From Frondihabitans sp. Leaf304 (GTDB taxonomy: Bacteria > Actinomycetota > Actinomycetes > Actinomycetales > Microbacteriaceae), in NCBI RefSeq assembly GCF_001423105.1, contig NZ_LMNV01000003.1, forward strand, positions 334,146 through 398,145: 64,000 nt of DNA, given 5' to 3'. The notes beneath the pieces are model-generated. The model searched no databases. It was not told the origin of the DNA and saw only the letters and a list, made by a program, of their open reading frames with translations. The translations under genes were made by a program, and so were the position numbers. Shown in pieces: positions 53,249 through 61,231 of this stretch (position 1 is its first letter; the number at the start of each line of letters is the position of its first letter).

Positions 53249-54202
53249 TTACGGTAGCCCACTCGTCTGAGCCGGGGTATCCGCCTCCCGGGTGATGGAC
53301 GGTGCCGCGCGGATGACGCCGCGTTGCTTTAGATACGCGTGAATGCGTCGATGCTGGGCATCGAGTCGCGCCCTGATCTTCACGAGGCGGTCGGCGTACT
53401 TCTCCACCAGCTTCGCCTGGATATCCCACTCGGTGTCGTAGATAGCTTCGGCGTAGCCGCTTGATTCTTGGCACCCGGCGTCGGCCGTCGCGATCCTGAT
53501 CTCGTCAGCGCTCGCCTTCTCTGTGGGTGGCGCATCGGCGTCGAGGCCGAACGTCGCACGAAGGGAGGGTGTCGGCATATCTGCCGGGTCGGAGCCCAGA
53601 TCGGCAATACCGAGCGGAGCCATGCAGTCGGCCCAGCGCCCGGCGGCGGCGACCACCCCGTGGTCTGCTCGGGCGCGAGCGTAGGCCTCGGCCGCGAGCT
53701 TCGTCGCGAAATGCGAGATCGGCTTGTCGAGCCCGAGACGCCGGTCGGCGCGCTCGGCACAGGCAGTCCAGGCCTTCTCGCCCGCTCGATCGAGGCGCGG
53801 TTGCCGAAAGAGCTCGTCGATCTTTCGCTGGTCGAGGCCGCCCTCGCCGATCTGCTGGTGATACCCGAAGGTACGCGCGGTCTCGGGAGTGAAGATCAGG
53901 CGGGTGACGGAGTTCCAGCTGGCGTTTCCGTCAGGACGCACCGTGCGGGGCGCGACGGACCACTTCTGGCCGGCCGCCTTCATGCAGGTGACGATCGCGA
54001 GGTCGCGGGCATAGTCGCGGTTGCCGGTCTCCGTCTCGACGAAGGCGTCGGTCGGCATGACCATTCGGCTGCGGTCTTTGGCCGGCAGCCGGACGTCGTG
54101 GCGGCCCGTCTCGGGTTCGCTGCAGGCCAGTGCACCAAAGGCCACGACGAGGGTGACCGCCACGCCCGCCAGTGCGCGGCGAGCGCGGGGCCGGGCAGTC
54201 AT
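53249..54202 (-). CDS. Hypothetical lipoprotein
   Basis: 317 residues from ATG at 54202, overlapping the stop of the I36-like gene (ATGA). Basic N-terminus, hydrophobic stretch and lipobox ALAC|S (Cys about 27). The mature domain has cysteines in VTCMKAAG, WTACAERADR, WADCMAPLG and DAGCQESSG, which could form two disulfides outside the membrane, and a helical charged C-terminus. No family recognised. Likely co-expressed with the secreted I36-like protein. Confidence 0.75.
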   Translation of the reverse strand: MTARPRARRALAGVAVTLVVAFGALACSEPETGRHDVRLPAKDRSRMVMPTDAFVETETGNRDYARDLAIVTCMKAAGQKWSVAPRTVRPDGNASWNSVTRLIFTPETARTFGYHQQIGEGGLDQRKIDELFRQPRLDRAGEKAWTACAERADRRLGLDKPISHFATKLAAEAYARARADHGVVAAAGRWADCMAPLGIADLGSDPADMPTPSLRATFGLDADAPPTEKASADEIRIATADAGCQESSGYAEAIYDTEWDIQAKLVEKYADRLVKIRARLDAQHRRIHAYLKQRGVIRAAPSITREADTPAQTSGLP

Positions 54203-54645
54203 TGCGCGACGAATTTGCCGGAACTGATGCGATTGTCGAACACCTTCGTGATCGTGCCGCCCGCATCGCCGAGATAGCGGTCGCCGGAGCCCCGAGGGAG
54301 ATCGATCGACGGGCCTTTGAAATTGGCGTCTTGCCAGAAGCGGACGGTCTGGTACCGACCGTTGTTGTAGACGGAGGTGGCGATGTCGTCGGCGTTCCAC
54401 TGCCCCGAATCGCCGACACGCACCAGACGGAGATCGCTGACCGAGTTCGCGAAGCTCGTGCGGATTCCGCCATAGCTCTTCGCGTCGTAGAGACAGGCCG
54501 AACCGAGTGCACAGGTGCCAGGCGCGGGCGAGGTCGCGCGCGAGACCCCGCTGGCGAAGGCTGGGCTGGCGGCACCGATCGCGGCCGCCGCACCGGTGAG
54601 AGCGGCCACCGCGCTCACGAACATCCTCTGGCGAATGGACTTCAT
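54199..54645 (-). CDS. Secreted peptidase inhibitor I36-like (crystallin-fold) protein
   Basis: 148 residues from ATG at 54645 with GAGGGAG upstream. Sec signal peptide (ALTGAAAAIGAASPAFA). The mature part has CALGSACLYDAKSYGG with a probable disulfide, then SDLRLV and RFWQDANFKGPSIDLPRGS, the Greek-key pattern of Streptomyces metalloproteinase inhibitor-like I36 proteins. It may bind a protease or the cell surface; inhibition is not demonstrated. Confidence 0.8.
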   Translation of the reverse strand: MKSIRQRMFVSAVAALTGAAAAIGAASPAFASGVSRATSPAPGTCALGSACLYDAKSYGGIRTSFANSVSDLRLVRVGDSGQWNADDIATSVYNNGRYQTVRFWQDANFKGPSIDLPRGSGDRYLGDAGGTITKVFDNRISSGKFVAQ

Positions 54646-54767
54646 CGTTCTCCCTCGAGTCGTCGCCCGGCTGGGCCCCTTCACTCTATGGAACGAGAAG
54701 TGTCACATGCAAATACAGGTCTGTGAACTCCTGGCGGATAGCCAGAAAAGCCCCCTACGATCGGTGG

Positions 54768-55415
54768 ATGACCGCTCTTAGCACCCAGCTCGAGGTCAAA
54801 CCCACCTGGCGCGGGTGGATTCACGCCGCGACCTTTCCCGTGGCGATCGCCCTGGGCGTCGTCCTCGTGAGTCTGGCCGTGGGCACACCGGCCAAAGCAT
54901 CGACGGCGGTGTACTTCGGCACGTCACTGCTGCTCTTCGGAGTGTCGGCGACCTACCACCGCTTCAACTGGAAGCCGAAGGCGAAGCTGCTGCTCAAGCG
55001 CCTCGATCACTCCAACATCTTCCTGCTGATCGCCGGTACCTACACTCCCCTTGCCGTCTTGAGCCTCCCGCACGACAAGGCGGTCATCCTGCTCTGGCTC
55101 GTCTGGGGCGGGGCCTTCGCCGGCATCGCCTTCCGCGTCTTCTGGACGAGCGCGCCCCGCTGGCTCTACACCCCGCTCTACGTGCTCCTCGGCGTGGGTG
55201 CTCTGCTCTACGTGCGCGAATTGATCGCCAATAACCCCGCGTCGATGATCCTGGTTCTCGCGGGCGGGCTCCTCTACATCATCGGAGCCGTCTGCTACGG
55301 CACGAAGCGTCCCAATCTCATCCCGGGCGTCTTCGGCTTCCACGAGCTCTTTCACGCCCTGACCGTGCTGGCGTTCCTCTGCCACTGGACGGCCGTGCTG
55401 CTCGTCGCGATCTAG
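54768..55415 (+). CDS. Hemolysin III / PAQR family membrane protein (TrhA-like)
   Basis: 215 residues from ATG at 54768. Seven membrane helices; family residues are in GVSATYHRFNW, LKRLDHSNIFLLIAGTYTPL and GFHELFHALTVLAFLCHW, the histidines being the likely metal ligands. Bacterial TrhA proteins affect membrane energetics or fluidity; true haemolysis is doubtful. Confidence 0.9.
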   Translation: MTALSTQLEVKPTWRGWIHAATFPVAIALGVVLVSLAVGTPAKASTAVYFGTSLLLFGVSATYHRFNWKPKAKLLLKRLDHSNIFLLIAGTYTPLAVLSLPHDKAVILLWLVWGGAFAGIAFRVFWTSAPRWLYTPLYVLLGVGALLYVRELIANNPASMILVLAGGLLYIIGAVCYGTKRPNLIPGVFGFHELFHALTVLAFLCHWTAVLLVAI

Positions 55416-55511
55416 CGCCGCTCTCGCGGGTTCAGCGAGTGGAGCCCGGGTCGTCCGTCTCGCCGCACTCGCGGGTTCAGCGAGACGAGCCCGAGTCGTC
55501 CGTCTCGCCGC
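55416..55511. repeat. 45-bp tandem duplication at the end of a membrane-protein gene
   Basis: CGCCGC...CTCGCGGGTTCAGCGAG begins at 55416 and again at 55461, with CGCCGC once more at 55506, giving a 45-bp period. The second copy contains the stop (55477) and last codons of the neighbouring leftward gene; the first is a non-coding copy beyond the stop. Confidence 0.8.
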
Positions 55512-55800
55512 GCAACTCGTCGTCGAGCCCGGCGGCCGCCCTCGCGGCCTCCTCGCGCTCCGCCTCGATCTGCTCGCGCACTTCGCCCCGGTAGCGGGTA
55601 CGCCGCACTCGACGTGTCATGTCGACGATCAAGAACACCGTGGCCAGGGCGACGCCGAAGATCGCCAGGAACCCGATCCATCCGGGCGTGACGACGCTGT
55701 CGGGGACGGTCTGGACCCCCGGTGAAGACGGGTTGCCGGTTTCGGCAAGGATCCTCGTCGCCAGTGCACTGACTGACACCGAGACTGCCAACACGCTCAC
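55477..55800 (-). CDS. Small membrane protein of unknown function
   Basis: 107 residues from GTG at 55800, overlapping the mca stop (GTGA). A weak N-terminal hydrophobic segment, one clear membrane helix (about residues 40-60, GWIGFLAIFGVALATVFLIV), then a charged helical tail (RTRYRGEVREQIEAEREEAA). Small membrane proteins often follow mca in this group. No domain recognised. Confidence 0.7.
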   Translation of the reverse strand: MSVLAVSVSVSALATRILAETGNPSSPGVQTVPDSVVTPGWIGFLAIFGVALATVFLIVDMTRRVRRTRYRGEVREQIEAEREEAARAAAGLDDELRGETDDSGSSR

Positions 55801-56681
55801 TCGGTCACGCCCGCGAAGAGGTCGGTCTCGGGCAGCGTGGTCTCGACCTTGGAGTCGATGAGCTGGAAGTCTTCGGTCGGCCAGACCCTGGCCTGCAGCT
55901 CGTGGGAGTGCAAGAAGAAGAATCCGGTGGGGTCGACCTGGCTCGCGTGCGCTCGCAGCGCATCGTCGCGCGCCGGGAACGAATCGGCGACGTTCACATG
56001 TGTTGTCGACGGGTCGGCTCGTTCGCCCCAGCGTTCGAACATCTCATCCATCTGCGTGAGCACGGGAGAGTCGGGGGTCTCGACCTTGATGGCCTCGTAG
56101 ATCGCCCGCATGCGCGTGGTGTTCATGATGCGGTCGTAGTAGAGCTTCGACACCTGCCAGGCAGGGCCCGCGTGGGGGTAGCGCGCGGGGTCGGCGGCAG
56201 CCTCGTAGGCCGCGACCGAGACCTCGTGGGTGCGGATGTGGTCGGGGTGGGGGTAGCCGCCGTTCTCGTCATAAGTGAGGAGCACGTGGGGCTTGAACCG
56301 ACGCACGATGCGCACGAGCGGCTCGGTCGAGATCTCGAGGGGAATGGTCGCGAACGAGTTGACCGCGACACTCTCGCCCTCCTCGGGCAACCCGGAGTCG
56401 CTGTACCCGAGCCAGACATGGTCGACACCCATGGCCTCTTGAGCGCGGGCCATCTCGAGGATCCGCAGCCCGGCGATGTCCCGCTCGGCGTGCGCCCGCG
56501 CCTCGAGGTGCTCGTTGAGGATCGACCCCTGCTCGCCTCCCGTGCAGCTCACCACCAAGACCTCGACCCCGGCCTTGCGGTAGTGAGCGTACGTAGCGGA
56601 GCCCTTGCTCGACTCGTCGTCGGGATGGGCGTGGACTGCCAGCAGGCGCAATGGCACGGTGGTACCTCGGATCTCGGTCAC
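55797..56681 (-). CDS. mca: Mycothiol S-conjugate amidase
   Basis: 294 residues from GTG at 56681. LmbE/MshB-Mca family zinc hydrolase: AVHAHPDDESSKG (metal ligands), CTGGEQGSIL, and YDENGGYPHPDHIRTHEVS. It cleaves mycothiol conjugates so the mercapturic acid can be exported, which marks the organism as a mycothiol-using actinobacterium. Mca rather than MshB is favoured by ENGGYPHPDH and the length. Confidence 0.92.
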   Translation of the reverse strand: MTEIRGTTVPLRLLAVHAHPDDESSKGSATYAHYRKAGVEVLVVSCTGGEQGSILNEHLEARAHAERDIAGLRILEMARAQEAMGVDHVWLGYSDSGLPEEGESVAVNSFATIPLEISTEPLVRIVRRFKPHVLLTYDENGGYPHPDHIRTHEVSVAAYEAAADPARYPHAGPAWQVSKLYYDRIMNTTRMRAIYEAIKVETPDSPVLTQMDEMFERWGERADPSTTHVNVADSFPARDDALRAHASQVDPTGFFFLHSHELQARVWPTEDFQLIDSKVETTLPETDLFAGVTE

Positions 56682-56730
56682 GGCCAGCGTTGCTAACCTC
56701 TACCCAAGGATAATCGGACGGAGACCGCAG

Positions 56731-57186
56731 GTGGCGCCCACCCCCTCGAGCAACAGCACGAGCGCACCGCAGTCGTCGGCAGCACCCGCGGGCGACAGCA
56801 AGCTCGACGTCCGTTACGGCCGCACTCGCGCCTTCCGTCTGCGGCGTCGCTGGATCGCCGCAATCGCCGGCGGCGTGGTCGTGGTCGTCTTCGGAGCCTG
56901 GGTGCTCTTCGCAGCCTTCGATGGCACGAGCGCCACCATCGAGTCGAACGACGCCGGGTATGAGATCCACGACGCCCACTCAGCAACCGTGCGCTCGCAG
57001 ATCAGCGTCGATCCGGGCACGAAGGTCGACTGCTCGATCCAGGTGCTCAACTCGGGCTTCGACGTGGTCGGCTGGAAGGTCGTCCACTTCCCCGCATCGA
57101 CGAGTCAGAACAACACCTACACGACCGACCTCAAGACCATGAACCGCGGAGTCACGGGCTTGATCGACAAGTGCTGGCTGCCGTAA
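56731..57186 (+). CDS. DUF4307 membrane protein
   Basis: 151 residues from GTG at 56731. Ser/Pro-rich N-terminus, LDVRYGR, one membrane helix (about residues 42-64), then an extracytoplasmic beta-rich domain with VDCSIQVLNSGFDVVGWKVV. This is the DUF4307 pattern, typical of actinobacteria and often next to mca and greA, as here. Function unknown. GATAAT at 56708 may be a -10 element. Confidence 0.85.
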   Translation: MAPTPSSNSTSAPQSSAAPAGDSKLDVRYGRTRAFRLRRRWIAAIAGGVVVVVFGAWVLFAAFDGTSATIESNDAGYEIHDAHSATVRSQISVDPGTKVDCSIQVLNSGFDVVGWKVVHFPASTSQNNTYTTDLKTMNRGVTGLIDKCWLP

Positions 57187-57205
57187 ACTCTCGTGATTCC
57201 CGCTC

Positions 57206-57236
57206 GAGACCGGCCACACGGCCGGTCTCCTTTTTT
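57206..57236 (+). terminator. Rho-independent terminator before greA
   Basis: GAGACCGGCC (57206-57215), loop ACAC, GGCCGGTCTC (57220-57229), then a run of T at 57231-57236. It ends the DUF4307 gene 34 bp before the greA start. Confidence 0.92.
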
Positions 57237-57269
57237 CAGCCACCCACCCTTCGGGGTATTGGAGCAACC

Positions 57270-57761
57270 ATGAGCAACGCAGAAACGACCACCTGGCTCT
57301 CGCAGGAGGCCTACGACCGACTGGCCGCCGAGCTCGAGACTCTCAGCACCTCGGGCCGCGACGAGATCGTCGGGCGCATCTCGGCCGCGCGCGAAGAGGG
57401 CGACCTGAAAGAGAACGGCGGCTACCACGCGGCCAAAGACGAGCAGGCGAAGATCGAGGCGCGCATCCGCACCCTGATCAACCTCCTCAAGACGGCGACC
57501 ATCTCGGAGCGCGCGGCCGACACCGGCATCGTCGGCCCCGGCATGCTCATCACGGCGACCATCGCCGGCGACGAGTCGACGTTCGTGCTCGGCAGCCGTG
57601 AGATCATCGCGCCCGGCAGCGACCTCACCGTCTACAGCCCGACGAGCCCGCTCGGCGAGGCAATCGAGGGCAAGAAGGCCGGCGACTCGACCTCGTACAC
57701 GGCCCCCAACGGCAAAGAGATCGCCGTCGCGATCTCGTCGGTCGCGCCCTACAGCTTCTAG
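57270..57761 (+). CDS. greA: Transcription elongation factor GreA
   Basis: 163 residues from ATG at 57270 with GGAG upstream. The N-terminal coiled coil carries EEGDLKENGGYHAAKDEQ with the acidic tip; the C-terminal FKBP-like domain has IAPGSDLTVYSPTSPLGEAI and GKEIAVAISSV. Rescues backtracked RNA polymerase. The terminator just upstream means it needs its own promoter inside about 30 bp, or read-through. Confidence 0.95.
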   Translation: MSNAETTTWLSQEAYDRLAAELETLSTSGRDEIVGRISAAREEGDLKENGGYHAAKDEQAKIEARIRTLINLLKTATISERAADTGIVGPGMLITATIAGDESTFVLGSREIIAPGSDLTVYSPTSPLGEAIEGKKAGDSTSYTAPNGKEIAVAISSVAPYSF

Positions 57762-57766
57762 CCCGT

Positions 57767-57824
57767 CACGACAGAAGGCCCAGGATCCCACGCGACTCGC
57801 GCTGGATCCTGGGCCTCTGTCGTG
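57767..57824. terminator. Long hairpin with AGGATCC in both arms, between greA and ilvA
   Basis: Left arm 57767-57788 and right arm 57804-57824 are complementary over about 21 bp with one bulge; the arms contain AGGATCC (57782-57788) and GGATCCT (57804-57810). It lies between convergent greA and ilvA and should terminate both. Confidence 0.85.
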
Positions 57825-57855
57825 CGGACGCGCCAGCGTCGCGGACCGTCAGCGC

Positions 57856-59097
57856 CTACGAGGCTGCGGGCTGCGGCGTGAAGCCGTTGTCGCGCAGACG
57901 CTCCATGACCTGCTCGGCGTGATCGGGGCCGCGTGTCTCGACGCTGAGCTCGAGTTCGACCTCGCTGATCTGAAGGCCACGGCCGTGCCGGGTGTGCAGC
58001 ACTTCGACCACGTTCGCGTTGGCCTCCGAGATGATCTCGGAGACGCGGGCGAGCTGACCCGGCCGGTCGGGAAGCATGACGCGGAAGTGCAGGTACCGGT
58101 CGCTGGCGGCGAGGCCGCGGCTGATCACGCGTTCCATCATGAGCGGGTCGATGTTGCCGCCCGAGAGCACAATGACGGTCGTTCCGGTCGGCTGCACCTG
58201 CTCGGTGAGCACGGCGGCCACGCCCACGGCTCCGGCGGGCTCCACGACCTGCTTGGCCCGCTCGAGCAGCACCAGGATCGCGCGGGCGGTGTCGTCGTCT
58301 TTGACGGTCACGACCTCGTCGACGACGTCGCGGGCGATCGCGAAGTTGAGCACTCCGGGCTTGGCCACGGCAATACCGTCGGCGATCGTCGGCGTGGGAA
58401 CGACCGCGGTCGCCTCGCCCAGCTTCATCGAGATCGCGTAGGGCGCCGAGTTCGCCGCCTGGACGCCGACGATGCGGATCGTTCCGCCGGTCTCGCGCCG
58501 AGCCTGGGTGACCGCACTGGCCACCCCGGCGATGAGGCCTCCGCCGCCGATGCTCATGATGATTGTCTCGACGTCGGGCACCTGGTCGAGGATCTCGAGG
58601 CCGAGCGTGCCCTGGCCCGCGATCACGTCGGGGTGGTCGTAGGGCGGGATGAAGACGGCGCCGGTCTCGTCGGAGAACTCTTTCGCCGCTCGCAGGGCGT
58701 CTTCGACGGAGTTGCCGCCGAGCACCACATCGGCGCCGTAGTCGCGGGTCGCCTGCAGCTTCGGCAGCGCAACGCCGACCGGCATGAAGATCGTCGCCGT
58801 GATGCCGAGCTCGCGAGCCGCCAGCGCGACGCCCTGTGCGTGGTTGCCGGCACTCGCCGCCACGACGCCGTGGGCGCGCTCGTCGGCGTCGAGCTGCGAC
58901 AGCCGGTTGTAGGCCCCGCGGATCTTGTACGAGCCCGTGCGCTGGAGGTTCTCGCACTTGAGGTACACCTTCGCGCCGAGCGCCTGACTCAAGAAAGACG
59001 AGCTCTCCATCGGCGTGACGTGCGCCACGTGCGAGACGCGCTCGCGGGCTTCTCGGAACTCGGCAAGTGTCGGGCCAGCCAGGGTCACATCCGTCAT
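57856..59097 (-). CDS. ilvA: Threonine ammonia-lyase (threonine dehydratase)
   Basis: 413 residues from ATG at 59097. PLP fold type II: Schiff-base Lys in RTGSYKIRGAYN, AASAGNHAQGVALAA, the phosphate-binding loop GGGGLIAG, and a C-terminal ACT domain (about 325-410, FRVMLPDRPGQLARVSEII). It makes 2-oxobutanoate from threonine, for isoleucine. The single ACT domain resembles the actinobacterial IlvA/TdcB-like form. It diverges from the YcaQ-like gene. Confidence 0.93.
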   Translation of the reverse strand: MTDVTLAGPTLAEFREARERVSHVAHVTPMESSSFLSQALGAKVYLKCENLQRTGSYKIRGAYNRLSQLDADERAHGVVAASAGNHAQGVALAARELGITATIFMPVGVALPKLQATRDYGADVVLGGNSVEDALRAAKEFSDETGAVFIPPYDHPDVIAGQGTLGLEILDQVPDVETIIMSIGGGGLIAGVASAVTQARRETGGTIRIVGVQAANSAPYAISMKLGEATAVVPTPTIADGIAVAKPGVLNFAIARDVVDEVVTVKDDDTARAILVLLERAKQVVEPAGAVGVAAVLTEQVQPTGTTVIVLSGGNIDPLMMERVISRGLAASDRYLHFRVMLPDRPGQLARVSEIISEANANVVEVLHTRHGRGLQISEVELELSVETRGPDHAEQVMERLRDNGFTPQPAAS

Positions 59098-59166
59098 GGA
59101 AGAAGTGTAGGCGGCGAAACCCCGATTGAGGATCCGTATGTCGGTAGCGGCATCTATCCTCAGACC

Positions 59167-60384
59167 GTGCTCCCGTCCAGCGTTTCTCCCGCTCTCGCCC
59201 GTCGCGTCGCCCTGGCCGCGCAGGGGTTCGGTCGCGTCCCGTCCGGGCCCGTCGCGACGCGTCAGCTCAACACCCTCATCGATCGTCTCGGCCTCTTGCA
59301 GATCGATTCCGTCAACGTGTTCGAGCGCAGCCACTATCTGCCGATCTACGCCCGGCTCGGATCCTTCGAACGGTCTCTGCTCGACCGACTCACCTTTGCC
59401 CGAGGGGGCCGCTACACCGAATACTGGGCGCACGAGGCGGCGTTCCTCCCGACGACCGATTGGCCGCTCTGGCGCTGGCGGATGGAGCACTACCGCGACT
59501 ACTACGCCGCCCGGCCCGACTCGTGGGCGTCGGCCAACACAGCGACGCTCGACTGGTTGCGGGCGGAGCTCCGGGCATCCGGGCCCCTGCCGGCGAGTGC
59601 GATCGAGGCCGATGCCGTGATCGGCGCCGAGTCGACCGCGCGGCGCGGTCCGTGGTGGGGCTGGAGCGACGTCAAGCGGGGCCTCGAGGTGCTGTTTCGC
59701 ACGGGCGAGGTCGTCAGCGCTGGTCGCACCCGCTTCGAGCGCGCCTACGGTCTTCCCGATCAGGTACTGCCCTCAGCGGTGCTCGATCGCACGGTCTCGC
59801 GTGCCGACGCGCACCGGGCGCTCGTCTCGCACGCCGCCCGGGCGCACGGTATCGGCACCGCGTCCGACATCGCCGACTACTTCCGGCTTAAGGCGGCCGA
59901 CGTGGCCCCGGCCCTGGCCGATCTGGCCGAGGCCGGCGAGATCACTCAGGTCTCGGTCGACGGCTGGGGCCGGCCAGGGTGGCTGCACACCGAGGCGAGA
60001 CTGCCCCGGCGCGTTGAGGCCGACGCACTGCTCTCGCCGTTCGACCCGATCGTGTGGGAGCGCGCGCGGGCCGAGCGCCTCTTCGGCTTCCACTACCGGA
60101 TCGAGATCTACACGCCGCAGCCCAAGCGAGTCTTCGGCTACTACGTGCTGCCGGTGCTGCAAGACGAGGCACTGGTCGGTCGGGTCGACCTCAAGAGCGA
60201 CCGCCAGGCCGGTGTGCTGCGGGTGCAGGCGGCGTGGCACGAGGCGGGGCAGACAATCGACGTCGAGCGGTTGGCGGCCCTGCTCCGCCGGACGGCCGAG
60301 TGGCAGGGCCTGGAGTCACTCGAGGTGATGCCGCGTGGCGACCTCGCGCCGGCACTGACTGCTGACGTCCGCGCCCTCTCCTAA
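59167..60384 (+). CDS. YcaQ-like winged-helix DNA glycosylase (HTH_42 family)
   Basis: 405 residues from GTG at 59167. The N-terminal LARRVALAAQGF and DRLGLLQIDSVNVFERSHY contain Q-x-D, the catalytic motif of the YcaQ branch (AlkZ relatives have QxQ). Winged-helix repeats follow, with WGWSDVKRGLEVLFRTGEV and LLSPFDPIVWERARAERLFGF. Characterised relatives remove interstrand crosslinks and bulky N7-guanine adducts. It may give resistance to alkylating compounds. Confidence 0.88.
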   Translation: MLPSSVSPALARRVALAAQGFGRVPSGPVATRQLNTLIDRLGLLQIDSVNVFERSHYLPIYARLGSFERSLLDRLTFARGGRYTEYWAHEAAFLPTTDWPLWRWRMEHYRDYYAARPDSWASANTATLDWLRAELRASGPLPASAIEADAVIGAESTARRGPWWGWSDVKRGLEVLFRTGEVVSAGRTRFERAYGLPDQVLPSAVLDRTVSRADAHRALVSHAARAHGIGTASDIADYFRLKAADVAPALADLAEAGEITQVSVDGWGRPGWLHTEARLPRRVEADALLSPFDPIVWERARAERLFGFHYRIEIYTPQPKRVFGYYVLPVLQDEALVGRVDLKSDRQAGVLRVQAAWHEAGQTIDVERLAALLRRTAEWQGLESLEVMPRGDLAPALTADVRALS

Positions 60385-60430
60385 GGAAGCGCCGGACCGC
60401 TCACCGGGTTCGCTTCAGAACTGCACGCGG

Positions 60431-61012
60431 TCAGAACTGCACGCGCGGGGGCTCGGCGATCGCCGACGGCTCTGCCACCTCGAAGAAGTCGCGCGAGGTG
60501 AATCCGAGCCGCTTCGAGAAGAGGGTGTTCGGGAACACCGTGGTCTTCGTGTTGAACTCACGCACGCCGCCGTTGTAGAACCGCCTCGACCCTTGGATCT
60601 TGTCTTCGGTTTCGACGAGTTCGGACTGCAGTTGAAGGAAGTTCTGGCTCGACTGCAGCTGCGGGTAGGCCTCGGCCACGGCGAAGATGCTCTTCAGCGA
60701 CTTCTGCATGTGGCTCTCGGCGACCGCGGCCTCGGCCGGACTCGTGGCACTCAGCGTCTCGGCACGCGCCTTCGTCACGCTCTCGAAGACCCCCGACTCG
60801 TGAGTGGCATACCCCTTCACCGTGCTGATGATGTTCGGGATGAGGTCACCCCGACGCTTCAGCTGGACGGTGATATCGCTCCACGCCTCATCGACGCGCA
60901 CCTTGAGGGTGACCAACGAGTTATAGGTCGCCCAGAGGTAGATGCCGAAGATGATGAGCAGCAGCACGACGATGCCTGCTGCAATGAGAATGCCGATGAG
61001 GGCGGAATCCAT
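60431..61012 (-). CDS. LemA family protein
   Basis: 193 residues from ATG at 61012 with AAGGAG upstream. One N-terminal membrane helix (about 8-28) then a four-helix-bundle domain with YNSLVTLKVRVDEAWSDI, QLKRRGDLIPNIISTVKGYA and RRFYNGGVREFNTK. These are LemA signatures. Function unknown. Its usual partner, a TPM-domain or M48 protein gene, is not adjacent; the neighbours are convergent or divergent. Confidence 0.92.
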   Translation of the reverse strand: MDSALIGILIAAGIVVLLLIIFGIYLWATYNSLVTLKVRVDEAWSDITVQLKRRGDLIPNIISTVKGYATHESGVFESVTKARAETLSATSPAEAAVAESHMQKSLKSIFAVAEAYPQLQSSQNFLQLQSELVETEDKIQGSRRFYNGGVREFNTKTTVFPNTLFSKRLGFTSRDFFEVAEPSAIAEPPRVQF

Positions 61013-61231
61013 GGTTGAGATACTCCTTGTCGATCCGGGGATCACTATAAACGGGCTGAATGGGGGCTCCATGCGCGGGGGGCATTCTCGGAGGCAACTC
61101 ACGCCCAGCGGCGGTTTCGACGGATCCTTGACCTCGTGCCTGTAGGTACTTGTAACAATTCACGGAGATTTCACGTACTCCGCCGTTCGAACGATTGACT
61201 TGTACCCCGCAACTTGGCTTACTGGGGGGCA

